From Gammaproteobacteria bacterium (lineage in GTDB: Bacteria; Pseudomonadota; Gammaproteobacteria; Xanthomonadales; Wenzhouxiangellaceae), in assembly GCA_018819105.1 (NCBI GenBank), contig JAHJQV010000033.1, positions 1 through 64,000 on the forward strand: DNA of 64,000 nucleotides, in the 5' to 3' direction. Position numbers and translations under genes: made by a program. Positions 56,147 through 64,000 of the stretch are shown piece after piece. The notes under the pieces are model-generated. The model ran no database searches. It saw only the letters and a program-made list of their open reading frames with translations, and was not told the DNA's origin. How positions within the stretch are numbered: position 1 is the first letter of the stretch; each line of letters begins with the position of its first letter.

Positions 56147-56767
56147 TCATTGCAGCAACCCGGTCGCCACCATGTATTGTTCGCGACTGCGGTCACGAGA
56201 AGATTCGGGCTTGTGCATGCGCACCTGGGCAAATTCACTGCGCGCCTGCTGCAGCAGGGCATCAAAGCCTTCGCCCTGAAACACTTTGCACACCCAGTGA
56301 CCACCAGGTGTCAGCTGCTCACGGGCAAAATCCAGTGCCAGTTCAGCCAGGTACATCGCCTGGGTCTGATCGACACTGCGCACACCACTGATATTGGGCG
56401 CCATGTCGGATAAGACAACATCCACAGCGCGACCCTTCAAAGCAGCCTGCAGCGCCTGCAGCACATCTGACTCGCGAAAATCACCCTGGATGAAGGTCAC
56501 TTCCGGCAGTGGCTCCATGGCCAGCAGATCGAGTGCAATCACCCGTCCGCTGCGGCCCACCACAGTGCTGGCATACTGGCTCCAGCTGCCCGGTGCGGCA
56601 CCCAGATCCACCACCAGCTGACCCGGTCGCAGCAGGCGCAGTCGCTGATCCAGCTGCTGCAGTTTGAACGCCGCACGCGAGCGCCAGCCCTGTGCCCGTG
56701 CCTGCTGCACCCAGTGATCATCGAAATGTTCCTGCAGCCAGGCGCGGCTGCTTTTACTTCGTGCCAT
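56147..56767 (-). CDS. rlmE: 23S rRNA 2'-O-ribose methyltransferase (Um2552)
   Basis: A 206-residue SAM-dependent enzyme that methylates U2552 of 23S r[31 protein letters not shown] (SAM site), DMAPNISG and CKVFQGEG supply the K-D-K-E tetrad typical of RlmE/FtsJ. ATG at 56767 starts [15 protein letters not shown] as in the family. Upstream of ftsH, as usual, and divergent from yhbY. Confidence 0.95.
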   Translation of the reverse strand: MARSKSSRAWLQEHFDDHWVQQARAQGWRSRAAFKLQQLDQRLRLLRPGQLVVDLGAAPGSWSQYASTVVGRSGRVIALDLLAMEPLPEVTFIQGDFRESDVLQALQAALKGRAVDVVLSDMAPNISGVRSVDQTQAMYLAELALDFAREQLTPGGHWVCKVFQGEGFDALLQQARSEFAQVRMHKPESSRDRSREQYMVATGLLQ

Positions 56768-56859
56768 AATGAGCATCTTTACGCCAGCTGTCGGCAACCC
56801 GGCTGACAACAACCGATTGACGACCAGCTTGTTTCAGTTCTCATCATAGCATCGAATCC

Positions 56860-57159
56860 ATGCCAAAACGTCTCACCAATGAACAAATCAGGCAGCTGCG
56901 CGGCCGCTGTCATGCCCTGCAGCCGGTGGTCATGATTGCCGGCGATGGTCTCACCGACAACATCCGCAACGCCATCAGCGAAGCCCTGCTGGCGCATGAA
57001 CTGATCAAGATCCGCATCCGCGCCGATCGAGCACAGCGTGACGAAATTGCCGCACGCATTCTGGAGGACACCGGGGCCGAGGCGGTCATGCGCATTGGTC
57101 AGGTGCTGTGCATTTACCAGCGCCACCCGACCCGGCCGGTTTTGCTCCAGCCGGCCTGA
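56860..57159 (+). CDS. yhbY: CRM-domain RNA-binding protein YhbY
   Basis: A 99-residue protein associated with pre-50S ribosomes. It starts MPKRLTNEQIRQLRGRCHAL and has GLTDNIRNAISEALLAHELIK and the GQVLCIYQRH end typical of the CRM domain; the canonical GxxG loop reads AGDGLTD. Divergent from rlmE, as in E. coli. Confidence 0.92.
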   Translation: MPKRLTNEQIRQLRGRCHALQPVVMIAGDGLTDNIRNAISEALLAHELIKIRIRADRAQRDEIAARILEDTGAEAVMRIGQVLCIYQRHPTRPVLLQPA

Positions 57160-57200
57160 TTGGTTACCATGCCCTCGAACCATCGACAGGATCTGCGCGC

Positions 57201-57584
57201 ATGCAACTGAATCTGCATCAGAACCGTCACCGCAACGCCATCACCGCCTGCGACCGCCACGGCATCGCTGTGGATCAGCAGGTCTATGCACACAGCCTGA
57301 TCATCGGCCCGGAAGCGCTGCACCGCGACTGGCCGGTCAGCGCACTGGAACAGATCACTCTGGCTTCGTTGCAACCGGTGCTCGATGCCCGGCCGGAGAT
57401 TCTGCTCATCGGCACCGGTGCCCGCCAGCAACTGCCGGATGTGCAGCTGCTGCAGGCGCTGCTAGAGCATGGTGTGGTGGCCGAATTCATGCACACCGCA
57501 GCCGCCTGCAGAACCTTCAACGTGCTGCTGGACGAGCAGCGCGAAGTGATGGCGGCACTTATCTGGCAGGCAGATATTGCATAG
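57201..57584 (+). CDS. Mth938-like domain protein
   Basis: A 127-residue soluble protein. SLIIGPEALHRDW, EILLIGTGARQQLPD and EFMHTAAACRTFNVLLDEQR form the Mth938/NDUFAF3 (DUF498) pattern. In eukaryotes the relatives help assemble complex I; the bacterial role is unknown. ATG at 57201 gives the family N-terminus. It follows yhbY by 41 bases, and its 3' end overlaps nlpD by 26 bases in opposite orientation. Confidence 0.8.
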   Translation: MQLNLHQNRHRNAITACDRHGIAVDQQVYAHSLIIGPEALHRDWPVSALEQITLASLQPVLDARPEILLIGTGARQQLPDVQLLQALLEHGVVAEFMHTAAACRTFNVLLDEQREVMAALIWQADIA

Positions 57585-58416
57585 GATCCTGCGGCACACC
57601 GTCGCGCCGGATCTGCACATACACCTCATCCTCGCCCCGAGGTGACTGACCCAGCTCGGCGATCTGCTGACCGGCCTTGACCCTGTCCCCCTCGGCCACC
57701 AGACGCCGTCGATTGTGCGCATAGGCGCTGAGCAGGCTGTCATTGTGTTTGATGATGATGAGTCCGGCATAGCCGACGAAACCGGCACCACTGTAAACCA
57801 CCTCGCCATCGGCAGCGGCCACCACCGGCTGACCAGCCATGCCGGCGATGTCAATGCCCTGCCGGTCGGTGTTGCCGGCGACAAAGCCACGGTTCAGACG
57901 ACCACCAGCCACCGGCCAGACCCAGCGTAGATTGGCCGCCACGCGCTCGGATGCGGTGGCGGCTTTACGCTCTGGCTGTGGCTGCACCGCCGGCCGGGAT
58001 TGCTGTCTGGCAGGTGCGGCAGGCGGTGCATCGCGGCGCGCGTCAGCAGTTCCAGTTGCCGGCGCGGAACTGCCGGCGACAGGTGGCCTGTTGGCGGCAG
58101 CCGCTGGCGCTTGGGGTGATGTCGTGCGGGCACGCTGCTGCTGCTGCGGTGGCCGCAACCAAAGTACCTGATCGGGATAGATGGTGTATGGCGGACCAAT
58201 CGCATTCCAGGCTGCCAGGGTGCGATGATCCATGTTGTAGCGAAAAGCTATCGAGTACAGCGTGTCGCCGCGCCTGACCAGATGCACTTCCGGCGCTCCG
58301 GCGGCAATGCGCGCTGACCCACGGGCACCGCTGCTGCGATCCAGCACCGGTGCCGGCGGTCCACTGGCGCAGGCGGTCAGCAGCAACGCCAGCAGCCACA
58401 GCGGCCACTGTCGCAT
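57559..58416 (-). CDS. nlpD: NlpD-like lipoprotein with LysM and degenerate M23 domain
   Basis: A 285-residue protein. A lipoprotein signal peptide ends in LLTACAS (Cys near residue 16). LysM HLVRRGDTLYSIAFRYN binds peptidoglycan. A proline/alanine/glutamine-rich linker leads to the C-terminal LytM domain (GIDIAGMAGQPVVAAADG, IIIKHNDSLLSAYAHN). The final strand reads VYVQIR where NlpD has LHFEIR, so the last histidine is missing and the domain is probably inactive as a hydrolase, acting as an amidase activator like E. coli NlpD. Starts one base into the yqaA stop (TGATG). No rpoS follows. Confidence 0.88.
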   Translation of the reverse strand: MRQWPLWLLALLLTACASGPPAPVLDRSSGARGSARIAAGAPEVHLVRRGDTLYSIAFRYNMDHRTLAAWNAIGPPYTIYPDQVLWLRPPQQQQRARTTSPQAPAAAANRPPVAGSSAPATGTADARRDAPPAAPARQQSRPAVQPQPERKAATASERVAANLRWVWPVAGGRLNRGFVAGNTDRQGIDIAGMAGQPVVAAADGEVVYSGAGFVGYAGLIIIKHNDSLLSAYAHNRRRLVAEGDRVKAGQQIAELGQSPRGEDEVYVQIRRDGVPQDPMQYLPAR

Positions 58417-59000
58417 CAGTGTACGACGACGAACCACAGCACCAACAACGCCAGCAGCGCGAGCAGGATTATGGTGATGCGCCCCAGCCAGGGACGCAGA
58501 TTGGCGGCCAGCTCCGGCCCACCCAGCGCCAGCAGGGCCATGAGCAGATAAAAGCGACCGCCGCGACCGATCAGACTGGCCAGCACAAACACCGGCAGGT
58601 TCAGCGCCGCCAGGCCTGCGGTCACGGCGAATATCTTGTAGGGAATCGGCAGAAAGCCGACCGCTATGATGATCCACAAATCCCACTCCCGGTACAGGCT
58701 CACCGCCTGGCTATAGCCTGCCGACCACGACGACTGCAACAGCCAGCGCTGCAGCGGCTGACCGCCGAAATAGCCCAGCGCATAGCCAAGCACCGCTCCG
58801 GCCACACTGCAGAGAGTGCACAGCAGCGCCAGCCGCCAGATCCGCTCCGGTCTGGCCAGCCCCATCGGAATCAGCATCACATCCGGTGGCACCGGAAACA
58901 CGATGGCTTCAGTGAAGCTGACCGCACACATATAGCGCAGCGCGTGGCGGGAGTCGGCCAGCACCAGCACCCGGTCATAAATGCGCTGCAGCAGCATCAT
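58416..59000 (-). CDS. yqaA: YqaA family membrane protein (DedA-like)
   Basis: A 194-residue inner-membrane protein with five or six spans. EAIVFPVPPDVMLIPMGLAR and FGGQPLQRWL are conserved in YqaA/VTT-domain proteins; FLPIPYKIFAVTAGLAALNL is the second family block. Probable lipid-handling role by analogy with DedA. It lies between pcm and nlpD, separated from pcm by a mobile element. Confidence 0.85.
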   Translation of the reverse strand: MMLLQRIYDRVLVLADSRHALRYMCAVSFTEAIVFPVPPDVMLIPMGLARPERIWRLALLCTLCSVAGAVLGYALGYFGGQPLQRWLLQSSWSAGYSQAVSLYREWDLWIIIAVGFLPIPYKIFAVTAGLAALNLPVFVLASLIGRGGRFYLLMALLALGGPELAANLRPWLGRITIILLALLALLVLWFVVVH

Positions 59001-59027
59001 CCTACTCAGCCCGCCGACATCATGGCG

Positions 59028-59237
59028 CTAGCCCGCATTATTCATGAGGCGACGTGGCGAGATGCTGCCAGAGCCTGCCCCGGACTTGATCCGGGGGCCA
59101 GTAGCTGTGGTGTTTCGCGACCGAACGAACCGCAAGCGTACTTGAACAGTACGTTGAGGATTCGTGACCGAGCGAAACGCCGCAGATGCGGGCCTGGAGG
59201 CATCGCAGTAGTCGGTTTCATGAATCATGCGGGCCAG
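59028..59237 (+). mobile_element. MITE-like element, CTAG-bounded family, copy 3 (210 bp)
   Basis: The left end is CTAGCCCGCATTATTCATGA (59028-59047); the right end (59218-59237) is the inverted repeat with CCAG instead of CTAG. The interior carries CCCCGGACTTGATCCGGGG, the GTTTCGC/GCGAAAC arms and a CGTACT hairpin. It is the inverse of copy 1 and nearly identical to it. It lies between yqaA and pcm. Confidence 0.8.
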
Positions 59238-59310
59238 TGTGCGCCACCGGCAGCGCGGGCAGCGCTGGCGGCGGCAGATGACAGCAGACCGGGACGTGCC
59301 ACATGCACAC

Positions 59311-59994
59311 TCAGGCCAGACCAGGCAGCAATGGTACAAAGCTGACATCTTCCAGTTGCTGGCGTTCAAATCCGTCTTCGCTGCGGGTAATCACCAGCAA
59401 TTCCTGCACGCTGGCCTGATCCAGCCGGCGCAGCGCATTCACTGGTGCAATCAGGCGGGCACCGACAGCCAGCTGCTGCAGCAAAGCCTCGGGCACTTCC
59501 GGGCAGGCTGCGGTCACCATGATGCCGTCAAACGGTGCCTGGCTGAGCCAGCCGTTCTGACCATCGGCGTAGCGGGTAAACACATTGTGCAGACCAAGAC
59601 TGTGAAACCGTCGCCGCGCCTGACGCAGCAGCGGCTCGATGCGCTCGACGGTGAACACCCGCTGACACAGCAGCGACAGCACCGCCGCCTGATAACCGGA
59701 GCCGGTACCGATTTCCAGCACCTTGTCCAGCCGGTCGGCGGCACCCAGCAGTGCCTCGCTCATGCGTGCGACGATGTAGGGCTGGGAGATGGTCTGGCCC
59801 AGACCGATCGGCAGCGAGGTGTTTTCATAGGCGTGACTGGACATGGCCTCGTCGATGAACAGGTGGCGCGGCGTGGCCGCGATCGCCTCCAGCACCGCCG
59901 CATGCCGGATGCCCTGCTCGCGCAGGCGGCTGACCAGACGGTCGCGGCTGCTTTGCGAGGTCATGCCAACACCATGTCCGTGCTTGTGCTTCAT
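59311..59994 (-). CDS. pcm: Protein-L-isoaspartate O-methyltransferase
   Basis: A 227-residue repair enzyme that methylates isoaspartate residues with [37 protein letters not shown] (SAM site) and RLIAPV are the standard Pcm blocks. The start is ATG 59994 or ATG 59964. It follows surE by 23 bases. Confidence 0.94.
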   Translation of the reverse strand: MKHKHGHGVGMTSQSSRDRLVSRLREQGIRHAAVLEAIAATPRHLFIDEAMSSHAYENTSLPIGLGQTISQPYIVARMSEALLGAADRLDKVLEIGTGSGYQAAVLSLLCQRVFTVERIEPLLRQARRRFHSLGLHNVFTRYADGQNGWLSQAPFDGIMVTAACPEVPEALLQQLAVGARLIAPVNALRRLDQASVQELLVITRSEDGFERQQLEDVSFVPLLPGLA

Positions 59995-60017
59995 CGCCTT
60001 ACCGGGTTATCGCTGAC

Positions 60018-60785
60018 TCAGACACTGAGTTTACCCACCCACTGTGCGACCTGTTCCAGCGCCTGGTAGCGGGTCAGATCGACATGAATCGGCGTGATGG
60101 AAACCTTGCCGCGTCTGATGGCGTGAAAATCGGTACCCGGACCGGCATCCTGCTCCTCACCCGGCGGGCCGATCCAGTACAGCGTGCGGCCGCGCGGGTC
60201 AGTCAGTGGAATGATCTTCTCGGCGCGGTGACGATGCCCCAGCCGGGTGACCTCGAAACCGCTGATCTCAGCCCAGGGCAGATCGGGCACATTGACATTG
60301 AGGATGGTGTCGGCTGGCAGCGGGTCATCACACAAGCGCCGCATCAGCACCGCTGCAGCGTGCGCCGCACTGGCGTAGTTGGGCTCACCGGGACGCCGGC
60401 ACAGCGACACCGCCATTGCCGGCAGGCCCAGAAACCGGCCCTCCATCGCCGCCGCCACGGTGCCTGAGTAGATCACATCATCACCCAGATTGGCTTCCGC
60501 ATTGATGCCGGAGATGACCATGTCCGGCTCGTCATCCAGCATGCCGGTGATGGCCAGATGGACACAGTCGGTCGGGGTGCCCCCCACCGCATACTCATTG
60601 TCGCTGCGGCGGGAGAAACGAATCGGCCTTTCCAGTGTCAACGAATTGCTGGCACCGCTGTGATCACGCGTCGGTGCCACCACGGTGATGCGGGCATGCT
60701 GGCTGATTTCTTGGGCAAGAATGCGAATGCCGGGCGCATCAATGCCGTCATCATTGCTGATGAGAATGTGCAGGTTGTCTTGCAA
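60018..60785 (-). CDS. surE: 5'/3'-nucleotidase SurE
   Basis: A 255-residue metal-dependent nucleotidase. [15 protein letters not shown] carries the metal-binding aspartates, SGASNSL the serine ligand, [20 protein letters not shown] the core motif. I choose the TTG at 60785: AGAGGA stands six bases before it, while the ATG at 60806 has no ribosome site. First gene of surE-pcm. Confidence 0.94.
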   Translation of the reverse strand: MQDNLHILISNDDGIDAPGIRILAQEISQHARITVVAPTRDHSGASNSLTLERPIRFSRRSDNEYAVGGTPTDCVHLAITGMLDDEPDMVISGINAEANLGDDVIYSGTVAAAMEGRFLGLPAMAVSLCRRPGEPNYASAAHAAAVLMRRLCDDPLPADTILNVNVPDLPWAEISGFEVTRLGHRHRAEKIIPLTDPRGRTLYWIGPPGEEQDAGPGTDFHAIRRGKVSITPIHVDLTRYQALEQVAQWVGKLSV

Positions 60786-60866
60786 TGGAAATCCTCTTTG
60801 CTGCATGGATGGGGGTGACCCGGGAACGTGTCATAATACTTGAATAACCCGGACTGATCAGCAGAC

Positions 60867-61388
60867 ATGAGCAAATCAGATCGAGAACTTTTCCTGCAGG
60901 CACTGGGCGAGGTGCGCATACTCAAGCACGACCGCATTGAGGATCGACCGCCTCCGCCGCCGCCCACCCCCAGACAGACCCGCCTGGACGAGGCCAGAGT
61001 GCTTGGCGAACTGTTGCTGCATGATGCCGAGTGCCTGGATGTGCAAACCGGCGAAGAACTGTCCTGGCTGCGCGCCGGACTGCCGCAGAAGATTCTGCGC
61101 CAGCTCAGGCGCGGGCAGTTCGCCGTCGCCGATGAACTCGACCTGCACCACCTGCGCGAATCCACCGCGCGCCAGTGTGTACTGGATTTTATCGCCACCT
61201 GCGTCAGTGACCAGCAACGCTGCGTGCGCATCATTCACGGCAAGGGCCAGCGCTCGCGGCATGGGCCGGTGTTGAAAAACATGACCGCACACCTGTTGCC
61301 GAGAATCCCTGCGGTGCAGGCGTTCTGCTCCGCCCGCCAGGTAGACGGCGGTACCGGCGCGGTCTACGTGCTGTTGCACCAGCGATGA
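60867..61388 (+). CDS. Smr domain protein (YdaL-like endonuclease)
   Basis: A 173-residue protein. The N-terminal half is charged with a run of prolines (about residues 28-33). The C-terminal Smr domain begins ELDLHHLRESTAR and has IIHGKGQRS and GGTGAVYVLL, the conserved LDLHG, HGxG and GGxGxxxVxL patterns (here LDLHH). Such proteins nick nucleic acid or RNA. It overlaps the following DUF3301 gene by 4 bases. Confidence 0.85.
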   Translation: MSKSDRELFLQALGEVRILKHDRIEDRPPPPPPTPRQTRLDEARVLGELLLHDAECLDVQTGEELSWLRAGLPQKILRQLRRGQFAVADELDLHHLRESTARQCVLDFIATCVSDQQRCVRIIHGKGQRSRHGPVLKNMTAHLLPRIPAVQAFCSARQVDGGTGAVYVLLHQR

Positions 61389-61759
61389 ACTTCGCCTGGC
61401 TGCTGCCCATCTTGCTGCTGCTGTGGAGCATCTGGCGGCTGCTGCATCAGCGCGACCTGGCATTGCTGCATGTGCGCCGCTGGTGTGCGCGAGAACGGTT
61501 GCAACTGCTGGACGACAATGTCAGCTTCATGGGCTGGCGACGCTGGCCGATGGACAATGATGCGGGTGCCACCACGCGTACTCCACTGCAACGTTTTCGT
61601 CTGGTGCAGCAGTTTCGCTTTGAGGTCAGCGGTGATGGCCGCGAGCGCCGCGCCGGTCGACTGCTGATGCATGCCGCGACCGTGCTGCGACTGCAGGTCG
61701 AAACCGCCGACGGTCATCAGCTGATCGAGCCAGCTCCAGCCGAGCGGCAGCCGGGGTGA
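61385..61759 (+). CDS. DUF3301 family protein
   Basis: A 124-residue protein with one N-terminal span (LLPILLLLWSIWRLL) and a cytoplasmic domain. The core is RWCARERLQLLDDNVSF and QQFRFEVSGDGRERRAGRL, matching DUF3301. Function unknown. Translationally coupled to the Smr gene. Confidence 0.78.
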   Translation: MNFAWLLPILLLLWSIWRLLHQRDLALLHVRRWCARERLQLLDDNVSFMGWRRWPMDNDAGATTRTPLQRFRLVQQFRFEVSGDGRERRAGRLLMHAATVLRLQVETADGHQLIEPAPAERQPG

Positions 61760-61816
61760 GCGCAGATGATTGGAGTTCTATAGTATGAAACACTACACAA
61801 GTGTTATCAGGGCGCT

Positions 61817-62236
61817 TTATTTGACCAGCTGCAGGTGCGAGCGGTCGCGGTTTTTGCCATCCGGTTCATCGTCATCCGGTTCGGCAGCAGTGGCCGCCTG
61901 CTGCATGTCCTCGGCGAACATCATGCCCTGACCGTTTTCCTGGGCATAGATCGCCAGTATGGTTGCCATCGGCACCAGCACCTGCATGGCCTGACCGGAG
62001 AACCTGGCAGAGCAGCTCAGACTGTCGCTGCTCATGTCCAGTTGCTGCACCGCAGTCGGGCTGATGTTCAGCACCAGCTTGCCATTGCGCACCGCGTGGG
62101 CGGGAATCTGCACCCCGGCCAACTCGGCGTTGACCAGAATGTGCGGGGTCAGTCCATTGTCGACAATCCACTCATACAAGGCCCGCAACAGATACGGACG
62201 GTTGGATGTCATGCTGATGTGGGTATCTTTAGACAT
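61817..62236 (-). CDS. sspB: ClpXP protease specificity-enhancing factor SspB
   Basis: A 139-residue adaptor that delivers ssrA-tagged proteins to ClpXP. RPYLLRALYEWIVDNGLTPH and GQAMQVLVPMATILAIYAQENG are the core. The C-terminal tail HLQLVK resembles the ClpX-binding XB motif (HLRVVK in E. coli). Start ATG 62236; ATG 62212 is possible. Downstream of sspA, as usual. Confidence 0.93.
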   Translation of the reverse strand: MSKDTHISMTSNRPYLLRALYEWIVDNGLTPHILVNAELAGVQIPAHAVRNGKLVLNISPTAVQQLDMSSDSLSCSARFSGQAMQVLVPMATILAIYAQENGQGMMFAEDMQQAATAAEPDDDEPDGKNRDRSHLQLVK

Positions 62237-62327
62237 GGCCAGATTGTAACAGGGTCAACGGTGCCGGGGTCAAGTCGCAGCCGTGTGCAAACCGGCCGCT
62301 CGCGCGGCCAGTCGGCGGCTGCGCCTG

Positions 62328-62942
62328 TCAGGCCGCAAGCAGGGTCTTTTCGGCGCTGGTCAGGCTCTTGCGAAACGCCTTGCGGTTGAACATGCGCTGG
62401 GCATAGTCGTTCAGATGTCTGGCCTGCTTGGTGTATTCAACCCCCAGCGAAGGCAACCGCCACAGAAACGGCACCAGCATGCAGTCAACCAGGCTCAAGT
62501 CTTCGTTGAGCAGGTACTTGGCCATGCCGAAAAGTTCATCGGAGGCGATAATGGCTTCCTGCAGATCCTTGGTCAGCTTGTTCACACCTTTGGTGTTGCG
62601 CCGCTGTTTGGCCATGCGCAGGTCATCGGCAAGGCTGAACCAGTCGCGCTCGATGCGATAATGCACCAGCCGCAGGCGTGCCCTGGAAATCGGATCGATC
62701 GGCATCAGTGGCGGATGCGGGTAACGCTCATCGACGTAATTGAAGATGACGTTGTAACCGTACAGCAGGATGTCACGATCCACCAGCGTCGGGGTGTCGC
62801 CGTAGGGGGTAAGCTGGGCCAGATCCTCCTGTGCCTTGGGATTGTCATCCACCTCGATGATGGTGACGTTAATGCCTTTTTCGGCAAGCAGGTACCTGAC
62901 CTGATGACATTTCAAACAGTCAGACGCGGTGTATAGCTGCAT
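62328..62942 (-). CDS. sspA: Stringent starvation protein A
   Basis: A 204-residue glutathione transferase-like protein that binds RNA polymerase and supports stress transcription. The N-terminal domain includes CHQVRYLLAEKGI and TPTLVDRDILLYGYNVIFNY; YPHPPLMP is the characteristic SspA segment. I use ATG 62942 because GGA lies seven bases before it; ATG 62966 would add eight residues. Neighbours petC upstream and sspB downstream are canonical. Confidence 0.93.
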   Translation of the reverse strand: MQLYTASDCLKCHQVRYLLAEKGINVTIIEVDDNPKAQEDLAQLTPYGDTPTLVDRDILLYGYNVIFNYVDERYPHPPLMPIDPISRARLRLVHYRIERDWFSLADDLRMAKQRRNTKGVNKLTKDLQEAIIASDELFGMAKYLLNEDLSLVDCMLVPFLWRLPSLGVEYTKQARHLNDYAQRMFNRKAFRKSLTSAEKTLLAA

Positions 62943-63052
62943 AATGCTTTCCATTCCTTCAAACATTGCTACCAGACGCCTCCTGTCCAGCTCTCTGTCG
63001 AATCATTGTTGTTTTCATACGCAAAATTGCCAGTCATGACGGCACCTGGGAG

Positions 63053-63850
63053 TCAGTGAACATCCCGCCAGTATTCTTTTTTCAGCACCCACGCCAGCAC
63101 CGAAAACAGCACCAGAAACAGGATCGCCCAGGGACCGATCGCAGCACGCTTCAGCTGTGCCGGTTCGCTCAGATAGACCATGAATGTAACCAGATCCTTC
63201 ACCGTCTGACGATATTCCTCGGGAGACTGCAGGCCTGCTTCAACCAGTTCGAACGAGTCGGTGATGTCGGCGTGGCCGTGATCGCCGCCGTCATCGGCAC
63301 TGTCGTGCGCATCGGCCTGCTCCTGAATGCCCTGCAGTTCCCACATGGCATGCGGCATGGCCGCGTTCGGAAACACCAGATTGTTCCAGCCACTGGCGGT
63401 GGTGTCATCGGGATAGAACGCCAGCATGTAGGTGTACAGCCAGTCGGCTCCGCGTGATCTGGCGCTCAGTGAAAGATTCGGCGGCACCGCACCGAACAGC
63501 TCCTGCGCATCTTCCGGCGTGATGGCTGATTTCAGTGCATCGGCCATCTCGCGTCCCGGTGGCAGCAAGCGCGTCTCGACCTGATCTTCAGCATAACCCA
63601 GATCGCTGGCAATGCGCTTGTAGCGCATGTAGTCGGCACCATGGCAGCCCAGGCAGTAGTCGTTGAAGGTGCGCACACCGCGCTGCAGCGCCGCCTTGTC
63701 CTTGACGTTGATGTCCACGCTGAGCAGGTCGCTGCCACCAGCGGCCAGTGCCGCCCCGCTGCCCAGACCAAGACCGGCCAGCAGCAGCAGGCCGAGCAGA
63801 CGGTTGGCGGTGGCCCGGCGCAGATCGTTGCTGTGATGTTGTTTGTTCAT
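63053..63850 (-). CDS. petC: Cytochrome c1 of the bc1 complex
   Basis: A 265-residue heme c protein passing electrons from the Rieske centre to cytochrome c. A signal peptide covers about 1-37. The heme site CLGCH follows DY; the axial methionine is probably in NAAMPHAM. A C-terminal anchor (ILFLVLFSVLAWVL) precedes YWRDVH. An insert rich in His and Asp (AHDSADDGGDHGHAD) sits after the methionine region. ATG at 63850 is chosen. It follows petB by 10 bases. Confidence 0.95.
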   Translation of the reverse strand: MNKQHHSNDLRRATANRLLGLLLLAGLGLGSGAALAAGGSDLLSVDINVKDKAALQRGVRTFNDYCLGCHGADYMRYKRIASDLGYAEDQVETRLLPPGREMADALKSAITPEDAQELFGAVPPNLSLSARSRGADWLYTYMLAFYPDDTTASGWNNLVFPNAAMPHAMWELQGIQEQADAHDSADDGGDHGHADITDSFELVEAGLQSPEEYRQTVKDLVTFMVYLSEPAQLKRAAIGPWAILFLVLFSVLAWVLKKEYWRDVH

Positions 63851-63860
63851 GGCAAATCCA

Positions 63861-64000
63861 TCAATGGCTTGTAGTGACACGTTCCGGCACCGGCTTGGTT
63901 TTTTCCAGCCTGGGAATGAACAGCAGACTGACGAAATAGCCGAAGTAGACAATGGTCCAGATCTGCGATTCCAGCAGCTGCGCGGGGGTGCCCTCACCCA
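63861..64000 (-). CDS. petB: Cytochrome b of the bc1 complex, C-terminal end (partial)
   Basis: Only the last 46 codons are in the window. The translation SQIWTIVYFGYFVSLLFIPR is a last membrane helix, ending in the family's EKTKPVPERVT. The gene runs beyond the window edge. Confidence 0.9.
   Translation of the reverse strand, partial: GEGTPAQLLESQIWTIVYFGYFVSLLFIPRLEKTKPVPERVTTSH

Noticed and set aside
62294-62312. GGCCGC/GCGGCC hairpin between sspA and sspB
   Set aside because: No T-run, and the genes are normally cotranscribed; not called a terminator.

Overview
The window is a G+C-rich chromosomal segment of a gammaproteobacterium. It carries many conserved gammaproteobacterial gene orders: rpsT // murJ-ribF-ileS-lspA, rplU-rpmA-obgE, rlmE-ftsH-folP-glmM, mtnA-gyrA, surE-pcm-yqaA-nlpD, and petB-petC-sspA-sspB. 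DUF6607, DUF6065, S9 peptidases and an anti-sigma tail with LFRSDFD/VFADSF-type motifs point loosely to the Xanthomonadales/Chromatiales side of the class; this placement is inference. No rRNA, CRISPR array, prophage or transposase gene was seen.

Layout. 1-900: tRNA-Leu and tRNA-Cys on the minus strand, then two abutting inverted-repeat elements. 917-8744: lipid kinase, ABC exporter, a tightly overlapped minus-strand operon (trpS, small membrane protein, GT-C-like protein, UbiA-family prenyltransferase), and a type IV pilin-like protein. 8790-17870: lipoprotein maturation, translation and cell-wall genes, with one element whose end supplies the obgE stop codon. 18009-22009: operon of S9 peptidase, glutathione transferase, ECF-type sigma factor and anti-sigma factor. 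22157-27636: sirtuin, UDP-glucose dehydrogenase, and a rimB-rimK-TPR/sulfotransferase operon. 27729-34460: an iron/heme acquisition locus. A TonB receptor, a hemP gene with an in-frame amber codon, and a DUF6607 gene lie behind a Fur-box promoter that is separated from the receptor by a 341-bp inverted-repeat element; a second TonB receptor gene lies upstream. 34603-38883: purE-purK plus a Tat-exported FAD oxidoreductase, a Trm112-like protein and nadC. 39300-45251: heavy-metal RND efflux operon with DUF3240. 45254-64000: DUF6065 gene overlapping gyrA, mtnA, a cyclophilin, lpxH, glmM-folP-ftsH, rlmE/yhbY, nlpD-yqaA-pcm-surE, Smr and DUF3301 genes, sspB-sspA, and cytochrome bc1 (petC and the end of petB).

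Most notable features: (1) a family of about 210-bp non-autonomous elements with 20-bp terminal inverted repeats bounded by CTAG (three full copies, two remnants), plus two other inverted-repeat elements that share its CCCCGGA-hairpin module or its CTAG ends; (2) the heme-uptake operon, with an element in its leader and a premature amber codon in hemP; (3) the nlpD locus without rpoS directly downstream. All assignments come from reading the sequence; no database search was run.
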